Assembly: GCA_030522415.1 (NCBI GenBank) | Contig: CM060106.1 | Coordinates: 29,064,485 to 29,128,484 of the forward strand | Length of the DNA stretch: 64,000 nt | Source of the DNA: Channallabes apus | Lineage: Eukaryota; Chordata; Actinopteri; Siluriformes; Clariidae | Reading direction: 5' to 3' | In this document: piece by piece, positions 22,579 through 32,774 of the stretch | Layout of the letters: the number at the start of each line of letters is the position of its first letter | How positions within the stretch are numbered: position 1 is the stretch's first letter | The notes under the pieces: generated by a model | Databases searched by the model: none | What the model saw: only the letters and a program-made list of their open reading frames with translations | What the model was told of the DNA's origin: nothing | Program-made: the position numbers and the translations under genes

Positions 22579-23019
22579 TGTTTCATGTGCTACTGAAGCA
22601 CAGCTTTATTGTTTGGCCTGTATGGCAAAGGAAATCTTGCAGAAAGAAGCTCCTCTGGTTTGCAAGCCTTCATACTGTATATATCTGGAGTAACATACCC
22701 ACTTTAACCCCTTAACATTTCCTTACCAACTGATTTTTTTGGTTGAATAATTACAATGACCGATTTTCATTCATAATGAAGAATCAGTGAAATGTTTGTC
22801 ATTTGAAACTGTAATGCCACCGCCACCATGCAGCTAATGAAATTTTTTTTACTGGAAATAAAAAGTGTATATGTTTATTTATTTGCACATCATCCAGCCC
22901 TCTCCTTCCTTTTTTCTCTGTCTCTCTCTCTCACCCTATGTCCTCTCTCTCCCGCCTCAGGGGACTTGTCCTGCTTTCTCGCCCTTCCTTCTCCATTCAT
23001 CATCTCTTCTCAGATAGGC

Positions 23020-23220
23020 GGAGTGCACCATTTATAATTAGCTGATTAATAACGAATGAGAAAGCTGCGTGTTTCCTCCAGCCTGGTGTTGGGAGATAGA
23101 TCAGAGTCAGACAGCATCTCACAGGCGAGCATCATCGGAGCTTTTATGAGGGACTGGTTCGGTTGAAAACTCTCTCCCTCTCTCTCGCTCTCTCTGAAGT
23201 CAAATGAGAGTCGAGTCATT
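23020..23220. other. Candidate conserved non-coding segment
   Basis: A repeat-free patch with clustered homeodomain-type cores (TATAATTAGCTGATTAAT at 23031-23048), followed by mixed-composition sequence (CTCCAGCCTGGTGTTGGGAG). It stands out from flanking CT-rich sequence. Conservation cannot be tested here. Confidence 0.2.
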
Positions 23221-24390
23221 TTCAAGTCACTTCTTTTAAAAGCTGATGTTTGAAAAGCTTTTTATTTGATACTGTGTACTATTAAAAGAGTTAACAAAGT
23301 ACTAGAATTCACTTGGCTTTTTATTTTATTTCCTCTCCCTACGTTGTGAATCGTGAAATTATATAATGCAGATTTATGATTAGGTTGGTGGAACCTAACA
23401 TGCTGTTCTGGAGCTGTGTGCTAATAATCAGTGTTCATTTATGAACAAAATCATTTAATTGCACTTCATTGAATCAACGGAAGACTAATTTGAGCAACGC
23501 GCAAACGAGTCACATTAATTACGTTCAGTTCTGGCTGCAAGACAACTCTCAGGTTTATACTACAGTATACTACTCATTCTAATGCGTTTCTGTTTTTAAT
23601 TGTGTCTATAGATTATGTTGCTAATGTAACACAGATTATAAATCAATCGAAATGCATATTGATATTTAAACAAACAAAAAATAATAATACTAATTTTGGG
23701 CTCTGTATGATTTGGGCTCTGGGTGATTCTGTATGATGAAGCTTTCTTAGAGAAGTGTCCAGCTAGGCCTTTTTTGCTAGTGTACTTTATCTCACACAAG
23801 TTGCACGATATTGAATATATCTACTTAACAAGTACAGCATGACATCATTCATAAAAAAAATAAGGGATCCATAATAGTGGGCAAACTGATGCGGTGTGAG
23901 AGGAATAAAACACAGCTTTACATGCTGTTAAAGGAAATTGGTTGTATACAGTTATGCAATAATAACGCCTTGGGCATCAGCTTTATCAATATATGTTTAT
24001 CATGTCTGAATGAACTCATATTCTCCAGCAAACTCAGTAAAACCTAACAGCTGTTTTCTTATAAAACTGCACACATCTGTGTTTAAAACTCCTCATTTTA
24101 AGCAATGAGTTTATTTTATTACTCTTTATTGCTCTTTATAGAAGTGTGTTTTATGCAGAAATGTTTTCAAAAGCAATTTTTTCGTATGCCATATTTTTTG
24201 CATGTGCCCAAGACTCTTGCACAGAACTGATCTTGCTGGAGAATGAGTTCTCCTGGTAACTTTGTCACACTCGCACCTTTCTATTTTTATGCAAATCCCA
24301 TTGTTTTCATCTGAAAACTGGTCTGTCTTGTACTATATTTCTTTCTTTACAGTCATGTTATTTATTTATTTATTAATTCTTACGTTATAT

Positions 24391-24450
24391 ATGGTTATAT
24401 ATATATATATATACTGTGTATATATATATATATATATAGGTTATATATAC
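24391..24450 (+). repeat. (TA)n microsatellite pair
   Basis: Two TA runs separated by ACTGTG and GGT. Confidence 0.9.
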
Positions 24451-25057
24451 TTAATGTTTATGCAGACATAATCATTTGGGGGGGGGAAGACGACGACGAC
24501 ACAAGGCTTTTGTATAGTACTGTGTATACTGTATGCATACAATATACAGTAGGTATACAATATATATATATATAATCACTTTATTGATTACTAATGATTC
24601 TCTCTCTTTCTTTCCACAATGTCTGTCATTCCTGCACTTGCCTGATCTTGTGGTTTTCTCAACTAAAGGTGAGCTTTACTACATCTTCTTCTTCTTCTTC
24701 TTGTTTTTGTTGTTTTATTGCGGTTGGCATCCAGTAAGTTGCATTACCTCCACGAGTAAGGATGTTCTCCTTTGTTACACGTGGCACCTGCTGTATTGTT
24801 GTATCATGGTTAAAGCCTGGCATGGAATAACAGCACTGAAAGATGTTAACCTAGATTTCTAAAAGGAATCAGTATACCTCACGAGCACAATAGAAAATTG
24901 TAAAGAAAAAAAAAAAAAAGAAGAAAAAAGGCCAGTATTGTTATAATTACTTTATTTATTTGGTGTAGACTTGAAATAGCTGATACTTTATTCATACAGA
25001 TGTTTGTTTGATCTGGCTAATAGGAATCAGCACCTTTAAGCACAGCGCTGACAGTAG

Positions 25058-25058
<1 letters not shown>

Positions 25059-25118
<60 letters not shown>
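25059..25118 (+). repeat. (GT)n microsatellite
   Basis: About 60 bases of GT with TCTG interruptions. Confidence 0.95.
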
Positions 25119-25119
<1 letters not shown>

Positions 25120-25559
25120 CTGTATAAGACACAGCAGGGAAAAAACCCTGACTGTGTTTGTGTTATGCGCCACGGGAAGTTCTTTGGGTTATAAATTGGG
25201 CAAAAAAGTCAAGCGCCCTAATACAGCAGCACCGCTGCGCCTGTATAGCTGTTTCAAAGATATAAATTTGGATTTATATTGGGAAATTATGAGATTCTGT
25301 CCTCTATTTCTTAAAAATAATGTTCAGTAGTGCTGTGCATGGATTCTCCCCTAGCTTTTGAACCTGTGCAGCGTTAATCTCCGCAAACACGCCTTTAATA
25401 TACTCTGACAACTCCACTTTCCTCCAAGCGATATACTGTAGTCTGTGTACGGCTCCACTCTGAGCATGCTCTCATCTGTTCACCTCTCTCTCTCTCTCTA
25501 TCCTTCTTTCTTTCTCCGTTTCCCGACACGCCCTCTGTTATAACGGACTCTTTATTTTA

Positions 25560-26170
25560 TTTCTCTCCCCTGGGGTGAAGACAATGTCACTGAGACCCAG
25601 AGGAACCCCCAGAACACAGAGGTATTAACTTGCTCACCCTGTGCCCTCCGTAGTGTTCCAACTCCCCCCCCCCCCCCATCCGCCTCCCCGTGCCAAATCC
25701 CGGATATTTCAGAGAGTGACGGTAGGAGTGAGAAGAGGTAGAGCGAACAGTGTAAGAGAAAGAAACAGCTCTTGAAAACGCCCGTGCGTTTTTTTCCTGC
25801 TGCCTCTGAGGGATAAGCACTGGACTGAAGTGCACCCTAGCTGGCAATTGCCCTCCAGTGCATCTCCTCATTTCCTTATCAGAGAACGTGAAGCATCGCC
25901 GCGCCGCTGCGCGTGATGCCGCATGAATACTCATGATTGAAGGAGAGGCAGCATCTCTCGCTTGCTCACTCTCTCGCTTTTCGACCCTTCCCTTCCCTTC
26001 CTCCATCTCTTCCGCACATTGAGTGGTGGAGAATGGAACTGATTGATACAGTAAACGAGTGTGGAGAAAGTAAGGAGTCAAGTCCTTGCTCCTGGTTTGA
26101 CGGCGTGCTGACGGCTATAAACTGCTGCACGACTACACGGCTGGAGGCTTGGTTCGAACCAGGGCTGCTG
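25560..26170. other. GC-richer single-copy segment
   Basis: This part is repeat-poor and richer in GC than its neighbours. It includes GCCGCGCCGCTGCGCGTGATG and a nearby ATGAATACTCATGATTG. A 164-residue reverse frame (25587-26081) is open but has no recognisable domain. It could be a regulatory element or untranslated exon; evidence is weak. Confidence 0.2.
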
Positions 26171-26457
26171 AATTAATTTTAAATTACTTTTCCATTTGAA
26201 TTAATTAAAACGGTTAGTAATCCAACCAAGTCTGAGTTTAACGATTTTCCGATTTCACACGGCGACACAAAGCGTCGTTATATGCTTTAACATCATGTTC
26301 CTTTCAAGAATGAAATAACAAACGACAAACGCAATAAATAAATAGAATTGTTAATTCATTTGTTCACCCTAGTATAGACTTCTACTACGTTGAACTAATA
26401 AATTACATTTATTTGCACTATTCAGGATTTACTGTACACTACATGTCCTAGTTATGC

Positions 26458-26665
26458 ATGAGGTGCCACAGTGGCTCCAAGGTTGGGGGTTCGAATCTCG
26501 CCTCTGGTCTGTGTGCATATTGTACGGTTCTGCTTGATGGGTTTCCTCTGGGTATTTTATGAGTCTAAAAACATGCACTGTAAGCAGATTAACATTTCCA
26601 AATTGCCTACTGGGTGTGGAAGTGTGTGTGTGTGTGTGCCTGTGGTTTTGCGATAGGTTATGGTA
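26458..26665 (+). mobile_element. SINE, diverged
   Basis: It shows GGTTCGAATCTCGCCT, TCTGTGTGCATA, TGGGTTTCCTC, AAAACATGCACTG and a GT run before GCGATAGGTTATGG. Same family order as intact copies but with many changes. Confidence 0.7.
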
Positions 26666-27171
26666 CTCCACTTTGTATTTTCCCCTTACAGTAATGACCG
26701 CCAGGGTGACGTCATAGGACATTTAACCGACCATCAAATATCTAGGATAGATGGATAGTTATGCTTGATTCTGACCTTATAGGCAAAATATCCTGCTGAC
26801 AATCATATACTTTTTCATTTACCATCATTTGTTTCATTATTATTCATTGTTCTTGCATTTATGTTAGATTGTATTGTATTTAACAGCAAAGACCAAATTA
26901 CCTTCTTAATCTTCATATTGCGTAATGGCATCGTAATTCACTGCGTAGCGCACAGTATTCCCACTACAGCACCATTAGAGAGTTAAATACTTATTTTTAA
27001 TATAGCGTTTATTTAAAAACGCACTCATACAGTATACACAATAACGCGCTTCTTTAAGCATAACAATTCGGAGGTGACTTTGAGTGAACAAAATGTCCAT
27101 ATCGAGGCAACACACATTCATTTAGTATAGTTTAGTTTTATAATTACACTCAAAAGCATTATTTTGTTTAC

Positions 27172-27670
27172 AAGGGGTGTTCAAGTCAAACCAGGACTCG
27201 TGATGAAATTTTACAGAAGACTTCGAGCACAGTTGCAATAAAACATTTGAATCGTGCAAGCGTTTTTTTTTTTAAGAAGGCCATACGTTCGTGAATTACG
27301 ATCCTGTCTTAGGTTGCTCGCGGCCTACCGCAGTTGTTCTCATGAACATTCAGCGAGTGAAACGCCTCACATCCTTGAAAATCGAAGGATAACCAAACGC
27401 AATCATTCACCAACACCACTTGCGCATTACAAGAACTCGGCTGGGAGTTATAGCCACGTCCCCTGTACAGTCCTGACCTCGCACCAAGCTATTTCCACAT
27501 GTTTAGGTCATTAAAGGAACTCCTGGGAGGCCAGTGTTTTAGATGTACTGTAAAGCCGGCAGTCTGGTCATGGCTCCGGTGTACTGAGAAAGCGCTTCAA
27601 CCTTGATGGTATCCAAGCACTACCACAAACTGGGATAAGTGCATAAGTGTAGCAAGGGATTATATACAGT
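27172..27670 (+). mobile_element. mariner-type transposon, internally deleted
   Basis: The end GTGTTCAAGTCAAACCAGGAC opens the copy. The body encodes a broken mariner transposase segment, read as LGWEL(stop)PRPLYSPDLAPSYFHMF then SLKELLGGQ. The motif YSPDLAP-S-F precedes the final catalytic aspartate of mariner transposases. About 500 bp remain of an expected 1.3 kb, and the right end near 27665 is missing or altered. Confidence 0.85.
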
Positions 27671-27689
27671 AGATTTAGTTTTCTCAGAT

Positions 27690-27865
27690 TACTCCGGCTT
27701 CCTCCCGCGGTCTAAAAACATGCATTGTAGGGCAACTGGAATTTCCAAATTTCCCACATTGCGTTACTCGGTGTGTTGGCACAATGAGTTAACACTCCTA
27801 GGATAGGCTCCAGGCCACCACGACCCAACACAGGATAGAAATGGTAGAGACGATGGATGGATCTC
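27690..27865 (+). mobile_element. SINE 3' fragment
   Basis: Has CTCCGGCTTCCTCCCGCGGT, AAAACATGCATTGTAGG, TAGGATAGGCTCCAGGCC and CACAGGATAGAAATGG, with a GATGGATGGAT tail. Confidence 0.75.
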
Positions 27866-27884
27866 TCAGGCTATCATTAGTGAA

Positions 27885-28420
27885 GTGTGTCTAGAAGCAA
27901 CAACAGCTCATCCATGAAGCAGTAGAACACACAAACTCACAGAGTTGGCCTGCTGTAAAAATTGCCTTGTATCATTCACTCGGAACTCACTACATCTCAG
28001 TAAATGTGACTGCGCACTCTGAGATTCATGAATTTCCATCGCCGAGCGCTCAAGCCTATGATCACTATGTGCATAAAGTGTGAGAACTCTGGAGCAGTGG
28101 AAATGTGTCTTCTGGAGTGATGAATCGTGCTTCAGTATCTGATGGATGAGTCTGGGTTTGGAGGATGCCAGGAATCACTACAGACAAGGACGCATAGTGC
28201 TAGAAGTCAAATTTAAGGTGAAAGGTCACTGATCCAAGGCTGTTTTTCAGGACGTTGGGTTGTTGTTGATGCTTCAGAAGCATGGAGACTTAACACAGCA
28301 GTCATATTCCAGCACGAAGACCTGGAGGAGCTCCAGTGGCAGTCCTGATGGGAACATCAATTTCAAGCCAAGCCTTTTCTTCCAACGTTAGTACTGTTCC
28401 TGATCTCACAATTGCTCTAT
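27885..28420 (+). pseudogene. Tc1-like transposase remnant
   Basis: Sequence reading WSSGNVSSGVMNRASVSDG-like and then VWVWRMPGITT in shifting frames matches the SDE(S)-F catalytic region and the VWVWRMPGE motif of Tc1 transposases. CTGTTTTTCAGG and TTCCAGCACGA-GA correspond to the GCFSG and FQHD blocks. Many stops and frameshifts are present and no termini were identified. Confidence 0.75.
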
Positions 28421-28734
28421 TAAAAGAAGGGATGCAAACACACACTTACAAATTGTGTAGAAAGCCTTCGTAGAACCATGGAGACTTTGATGGTTCCAAC
28501 AGTTTGGTCCATCTCCATATTAATGCTCAAGATTGTGGAATTGAATGTAAGCGTGATGGACCAATGCTCACACACTTTTCCTCGTATGCGCTCATGCCAT
28601 GTTTTTTCTTGGAGTCTGTTTGCATGATACATGCACTGACTAAATTGTATGTGAAATAATAATTCCTGGTTATTTAAGCTCAGCCTGTCAGTGGTCTCCA
28701 GAGTGATTTTGATGCCCTCATACTAAATCTCATT

Positions 28735-29797
28735 TGAGGAGTAACAAAGTCAGTTAATCAATAGCTCATTGGCTGGAGGCCCAGTGGCAGGATAAGTTGA
28801 TTGGTTGAGCCTGGGGGGCAGGGGAGTGACAGTGAGATGTCACCACGGTAAATCTGACGATGCTAACCGGGAATGGGTCGATAGCTCTTCAACCGTTATA
28901 AGTGACCGTCTGTAATGTAATTCCGTTTGTCCTCAATCACATTACTTTATTACCGGACGCAAATGGCTGGCGTTGGACTCGTCGCGCGATGTGTACATGT
29001 AACCTGTATGGGAAGGAATGCAACGTTTTAGAGATGCATTTTAACAAATACTGACAATCCTCTGAGAGTGTACTGTAGACATACCTTATCTGGCCTACCA
29101 GTTCCATTTTTTTTTTTTTTTTACCCCCCAAGGCGACAGGAACATCCAGAGCTAAAAATAACACTTACTGTATTTTTTTTGTCAGCACATTGGTCAGCAG
29201 GCAAGATGGGACCCTTGAGAAATCCTCGAAATTCATACTTTCACCAGCAAACTTTGTATTTGTTTACCGCTCGTCTTATCGCGTCTACGGATGATGTCTT
29301 TGTTCCTATTAAATTCGCAGCAAGAGAAAGTGTACCGAGAGATGGAATAAAAAGATCGCATACGAGTGCAGGTGATGTGTTGAGGGGCAAGTCTGGATCA
29401 TAAAAATCAGTGCAATGAGCTGGTAATACACAGTAGGCAGCAGGATAATGAGCTAGCCACTGCTGACACATTGATTTAGCCTGAGCGGCCTTGGCAGTGA
29501 CGTTAGCCGCTGCGCGAAAGAGATGTCAGTGGACTCTACAATTGTAGCTAGCATAATGAGTGTCACCTCCCTACACTCCACCCCCTGCGCCACTACATTT
29601 CATAGATTCAGAGAATGCTTGGACCCTGCTCAGGGCTGTCTTCATACGTAGCTGCTATTCTAGGCTAAGAGGAAGGCGTAGATTGATACCCTGGGATTTG
29701 AGTCAGTCAGAATTGCCAATAAGTCAGGAATCTACTCTCCATACATTACACTGGGAAAACAGGGTTTTTTCAATTTTATTTATGAGTGCAAGTCCTG
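28735..29797. other. Single-copy non-coding stretch
   Basis: No exon recognised. 28770-28880 is GC-richer with GGCTGGAGGCCCAGTGGCAGG and a TTGATTGGTTGAG CCAAT-type inverse, and is a possible regulatory segment. Confidence 0.35.
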
Positions 29798-29810
29798 TCA
29801 GTTTGAGGCA

Positions 29811-30190
29811 TTCATTCATTTTCTATACCGCTTAATCCAGTGTTTAGGGTCGCGGGGGACCTGGAGCCTATCCCAGGAGACTTCGGGCACTAGGCGGGGT
29901 ACACCCTGGACAGGGTGCCAATCCATCGCAGGGCACACACACATACACACACTCACACACACTCACACACCCAATCACACACTACAGGCAATTTAGGAAC
30001 GCCAATTAGCCTAACCTGCATATCTCTGGACTGTGGGAGGAAACCGGAGTACCCGGAGGAAACCCACCAAGCACGGGGAGAACATGCAAACTCCATGCAC
30101 ACAGAGACGGGAATCGAGCCTGGCCGGGGAATCGAACCCGGACCCTGGAGGTGCAAGGCGACAGTGCTAACCACTACACCACCGTGCCGC
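29811..30190 (-). mobile_element. tRNA-headed SINE, full length, reverse
   Basis: Starts with the CATTCATT tail and ends at ACTACACCACCGTGCCGC, the inverse head. Two B-box-like units (GGGAATCGAGCC and GGGGAATCGAACCC) are present. Exact 13-bp flanks TCAGTTTGAGGCA lie at 29798-29810 and 30191-30203. Confidence 0.95.
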
Positions 30191-30203
30191 TCAGTTTGAG
30201 GCA

Positions 30204-30573
30204 GTAGAAGGTTAAAAAAGACAGATTGTTTCATGCACGAAGACTGGACCATCCTTTTGTTAAATACTAAAAGGTTTAAGGTACAGTACGTATCCCCAAG
30301 CTGCTTCACTAGGTCAGGGACTAAGAATAATAGCAACCTAAAACCCTGTTAGTGGAAAGAAAAAGAAAAAAAAAGTCAATTTTTAAATTGAATAGTTAAG
30401 CGATAATTCCAAATGCTTGGTAAAGAGGAGCGTCTTACATCTGTCTTTAAAGACTCAGCCAGGAGATGTTCATTCCACAGGACAGAGAAGAGACTTTTTT
30501 TTGCGATTAATATTTTTTATCTTGCTATATAAGATGACCCGAAAGCTAAGCGCAGAGTACATTAGCAGCAGTA

Positions 30574-30607
<34 letters not shown>

Positions 30608-31760
30608 TAATTTTTTCTTATCCATGTCCTTACTGTAACCAGCTCGGCTTTATTACTCACAGCGGTGGCTTATTCTAAAGCAACTCTTTTTTTTTTTTCA
30701 TAAAATAAAAAGCCATTGCCTTATACAGTATACAGTATTTCTACGTATGGACAAAGTAGAGTCTTGATGCATGTACCTTGAGGAAAGGTGGGTCCAGTTA
30801 GTCTGTTCTTGTGGTCTGTGGTTCAGTGTCGGGAGTGATCAATGCCTATAAGTACAGTAGGTAGGCTTCGCTGATAAGCATCAGTGTTTTAATTGTGATC
30901 TGGCCAGGTTCAGGAAGCCAACAGTGGATGTCTTGGTGGGATTGAAATCGAACCTTGCAGTTGCTTTCTTACTTAATAAGGGATGAATGATATGCAAGTG
31001 CAGACAACAGTAAAGTTAAGTATAATGTGTTAGTTGAGCAACCATGAATAATGGTGGAAAGTGGTGTGGTTTGTGTTAATGCTTATAAAGTGTATTTACT
31101 TATTAGATTTCCAAACGTAACTAATTGAAGTACAATTGGCAGAATATCAATATGTATAATCTGCATAAGGCTGAAGTATTTTCTGAGTATGTATGGTGAT
31201 GACAAGGGCTTGAATTAGCATTTAAGTTCCCTTTATGCATAGAAATACCTGGATCTTCCAGATGTTGATGAGAAACAACCTACAGTACCTAACTGAATCA
31301 GGTTAGCACTGGGATTGATGGGTATTCAGAGCTACTCCAAGGTTGTGCGCAGTATTGCATGGTGTGTTGTAAGAGTTGTCCACATAGATCAGAATGGTTT
31401 TACACTTGAGGATTTTATTGTTCTACTCAAATCTGTGCAGAGAGGGAGGATATACTCCTGATCAATGAACTCCACTGTTGTGTACAGTACATGTATTTTC
31501 TCCTCACTGGTTTTCTTTCTTACCACCTGATGACTATGAACTTAATCGGTACCGGTGTCTGCATGGACAATAATTATTCTGATTGAATCTGGTTGAAATC
31601 ATTCCAATTAGAGATTTCTACTTCAATGAGATTTAAAATGGTATTTTTCTCCAACTTTGTGGTTTGGTTGGGTTTCCCATCATTTCTGATTGATCCTGCC
31701 TTCTGCTTGTTTACAAGAATCCAATCTCCTCTGTGACTGGTCAGATGCTCTATTACCTAT
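30204..31760. other. Single-copy non-coding stretch rich in excision-footprint 7-mers
   Basis: No exon recognised. TACAGTA/TACTGTA occurs at 30282, 30631, 30724, 30731, 30853, 31281 and 31483. A TA microsatellite lies at 30577-30604. Confidence 0.45.
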
Positions 31761-31761
31761 A

Positions 31762-32770
31762 GAACTGGTCAAAAGTCTTGAGCGAGGCCTCATTTCTTTA
31801 TACTTTCTAGTATATTGTCTAACAGCGATCTATGAATTATTCAAGCATCTACAGTAACTGACAGCATGAACCAGTGAGAAACAGGTTCGGATGATGACAG
31901 ATGATCATGCCGGTGATTAGTATACTGGTGATGCTACTGTAAATGCTAAATGGTTGAAACAGATGTGAGGGGAAATGAGGTTGATGCTGAGGTTGTTACA
32001 TAAACAACCAATTTTTTAATTCTATCTTTAGGCATTTTGCAGCCTGTCACAGTAAACTATTTGTTTCCATTTCTTTCAATGAATATTAATTCATTTAACA
32101 CTAGAAGCGCCAGGCCAGTGTGACCTACTTATAACGCGGTTCACGGTCGTTTTGACCGCCATTTGTTTTGAATGGGAAGCTGTTGCTGACACACAATGAT
32201 CGCTAGATGGCGCTTTCACCCAAAGCAAATAGTTTAGCTCGAAGATCAACTTGCACTTGGGCAATGCGCCGTTCATTCCCGCGTTGATAATCAGCTGTAT
32301 TTTTTTTTTTCATATTCAACTGAGAAAACCTACTACAGAGTCTCTAAGGGGATTCATTAAGTCTCTACTTAATTTTATAACGTTTTAAGAAAATTAATTA
32401 GTTTGTTCATTCTATTTGAAGCTTCTGAACTTTTCGGATGTTTTTTTAGTGTGACAGTGCTTTAGATTAGTTCTGAACTCGCTTCCGTGAAATTATCGCT
32501 AAAACAATGTAATGACCCATCCTGTGGATATAAAGCTTTATTATTGTGTTTGAATAAATCAGATCTACCACAAACTGAACAACTTCACTTTTCCGGTATT
32601 ACTGTATAACATAAACACCTCGGATACCTGTTGCTGCTGCTGTGGAAATATTACGCTACCGATATTAAATATAGAATATTTATTGAAACAAAAACTGATA
32701 CCATTATAAAATATATAACTTATTGATGTGAAAAAATGAAAGGTGCCTCAAGACTTTTGCACAGCACTGT
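31762..32770 (+). mobile_element. MITE family A copy 2, with inner insertion
   Basis: It opens ACTGGTCAAAAGTCTTGAGC and closes GCCTCAAGACTTTTGCACAG, matching inverted termini. Between them is the shared body (GGTGATGCT, GGGGAAATGAGGTTG, GTTGTTACATAAACAACC). The body is split by a foreign block from about 32094. Footprint 7-mers within the family body at 31850 and 31935 are absent from other copies. Confidence 0.75.
32094..32735 (+). mobile_element. piggyBac-like insertion, partial
   Basis: The block begins at a TTAA (32096-32099), followed by CACTAGAAGCGCC. TTAA is the piggyBac target, and CACTAGAAGCGCC resembles piggyBac-type MITE ends known in vertebrates. TTTTGACCGCC and TAGATGGCGC follow. 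The inverse end and second TTAA were not found at the right, so the call is tentative. Confidence 0.4.
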
Positions 32771-32774
32771 TTGA

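Larger units (their letters stand above)
22595..26455. other. Long single-copy non-coding stretch
   Basis: No exon was recognised in 3.9 kb. It holds CT runs near 22915 and 23175, TA tracts at 24391-24450 and a GT tract at 25059-25118. A poly-C run is at about 25665-25677. Confidence 0.45.

Noticed and set aside
25587..26081. 164-residue reverse frame
   Set aside because: No domain, low-complexity Ser/Arg-rich content and no splice or start evidence.
31840..31870. Footprint at 31850 in MITE A as an independent proof
   Set aside because: Sister copies differ by other indels at this place, so the 5-bp gain cannot be isolated.
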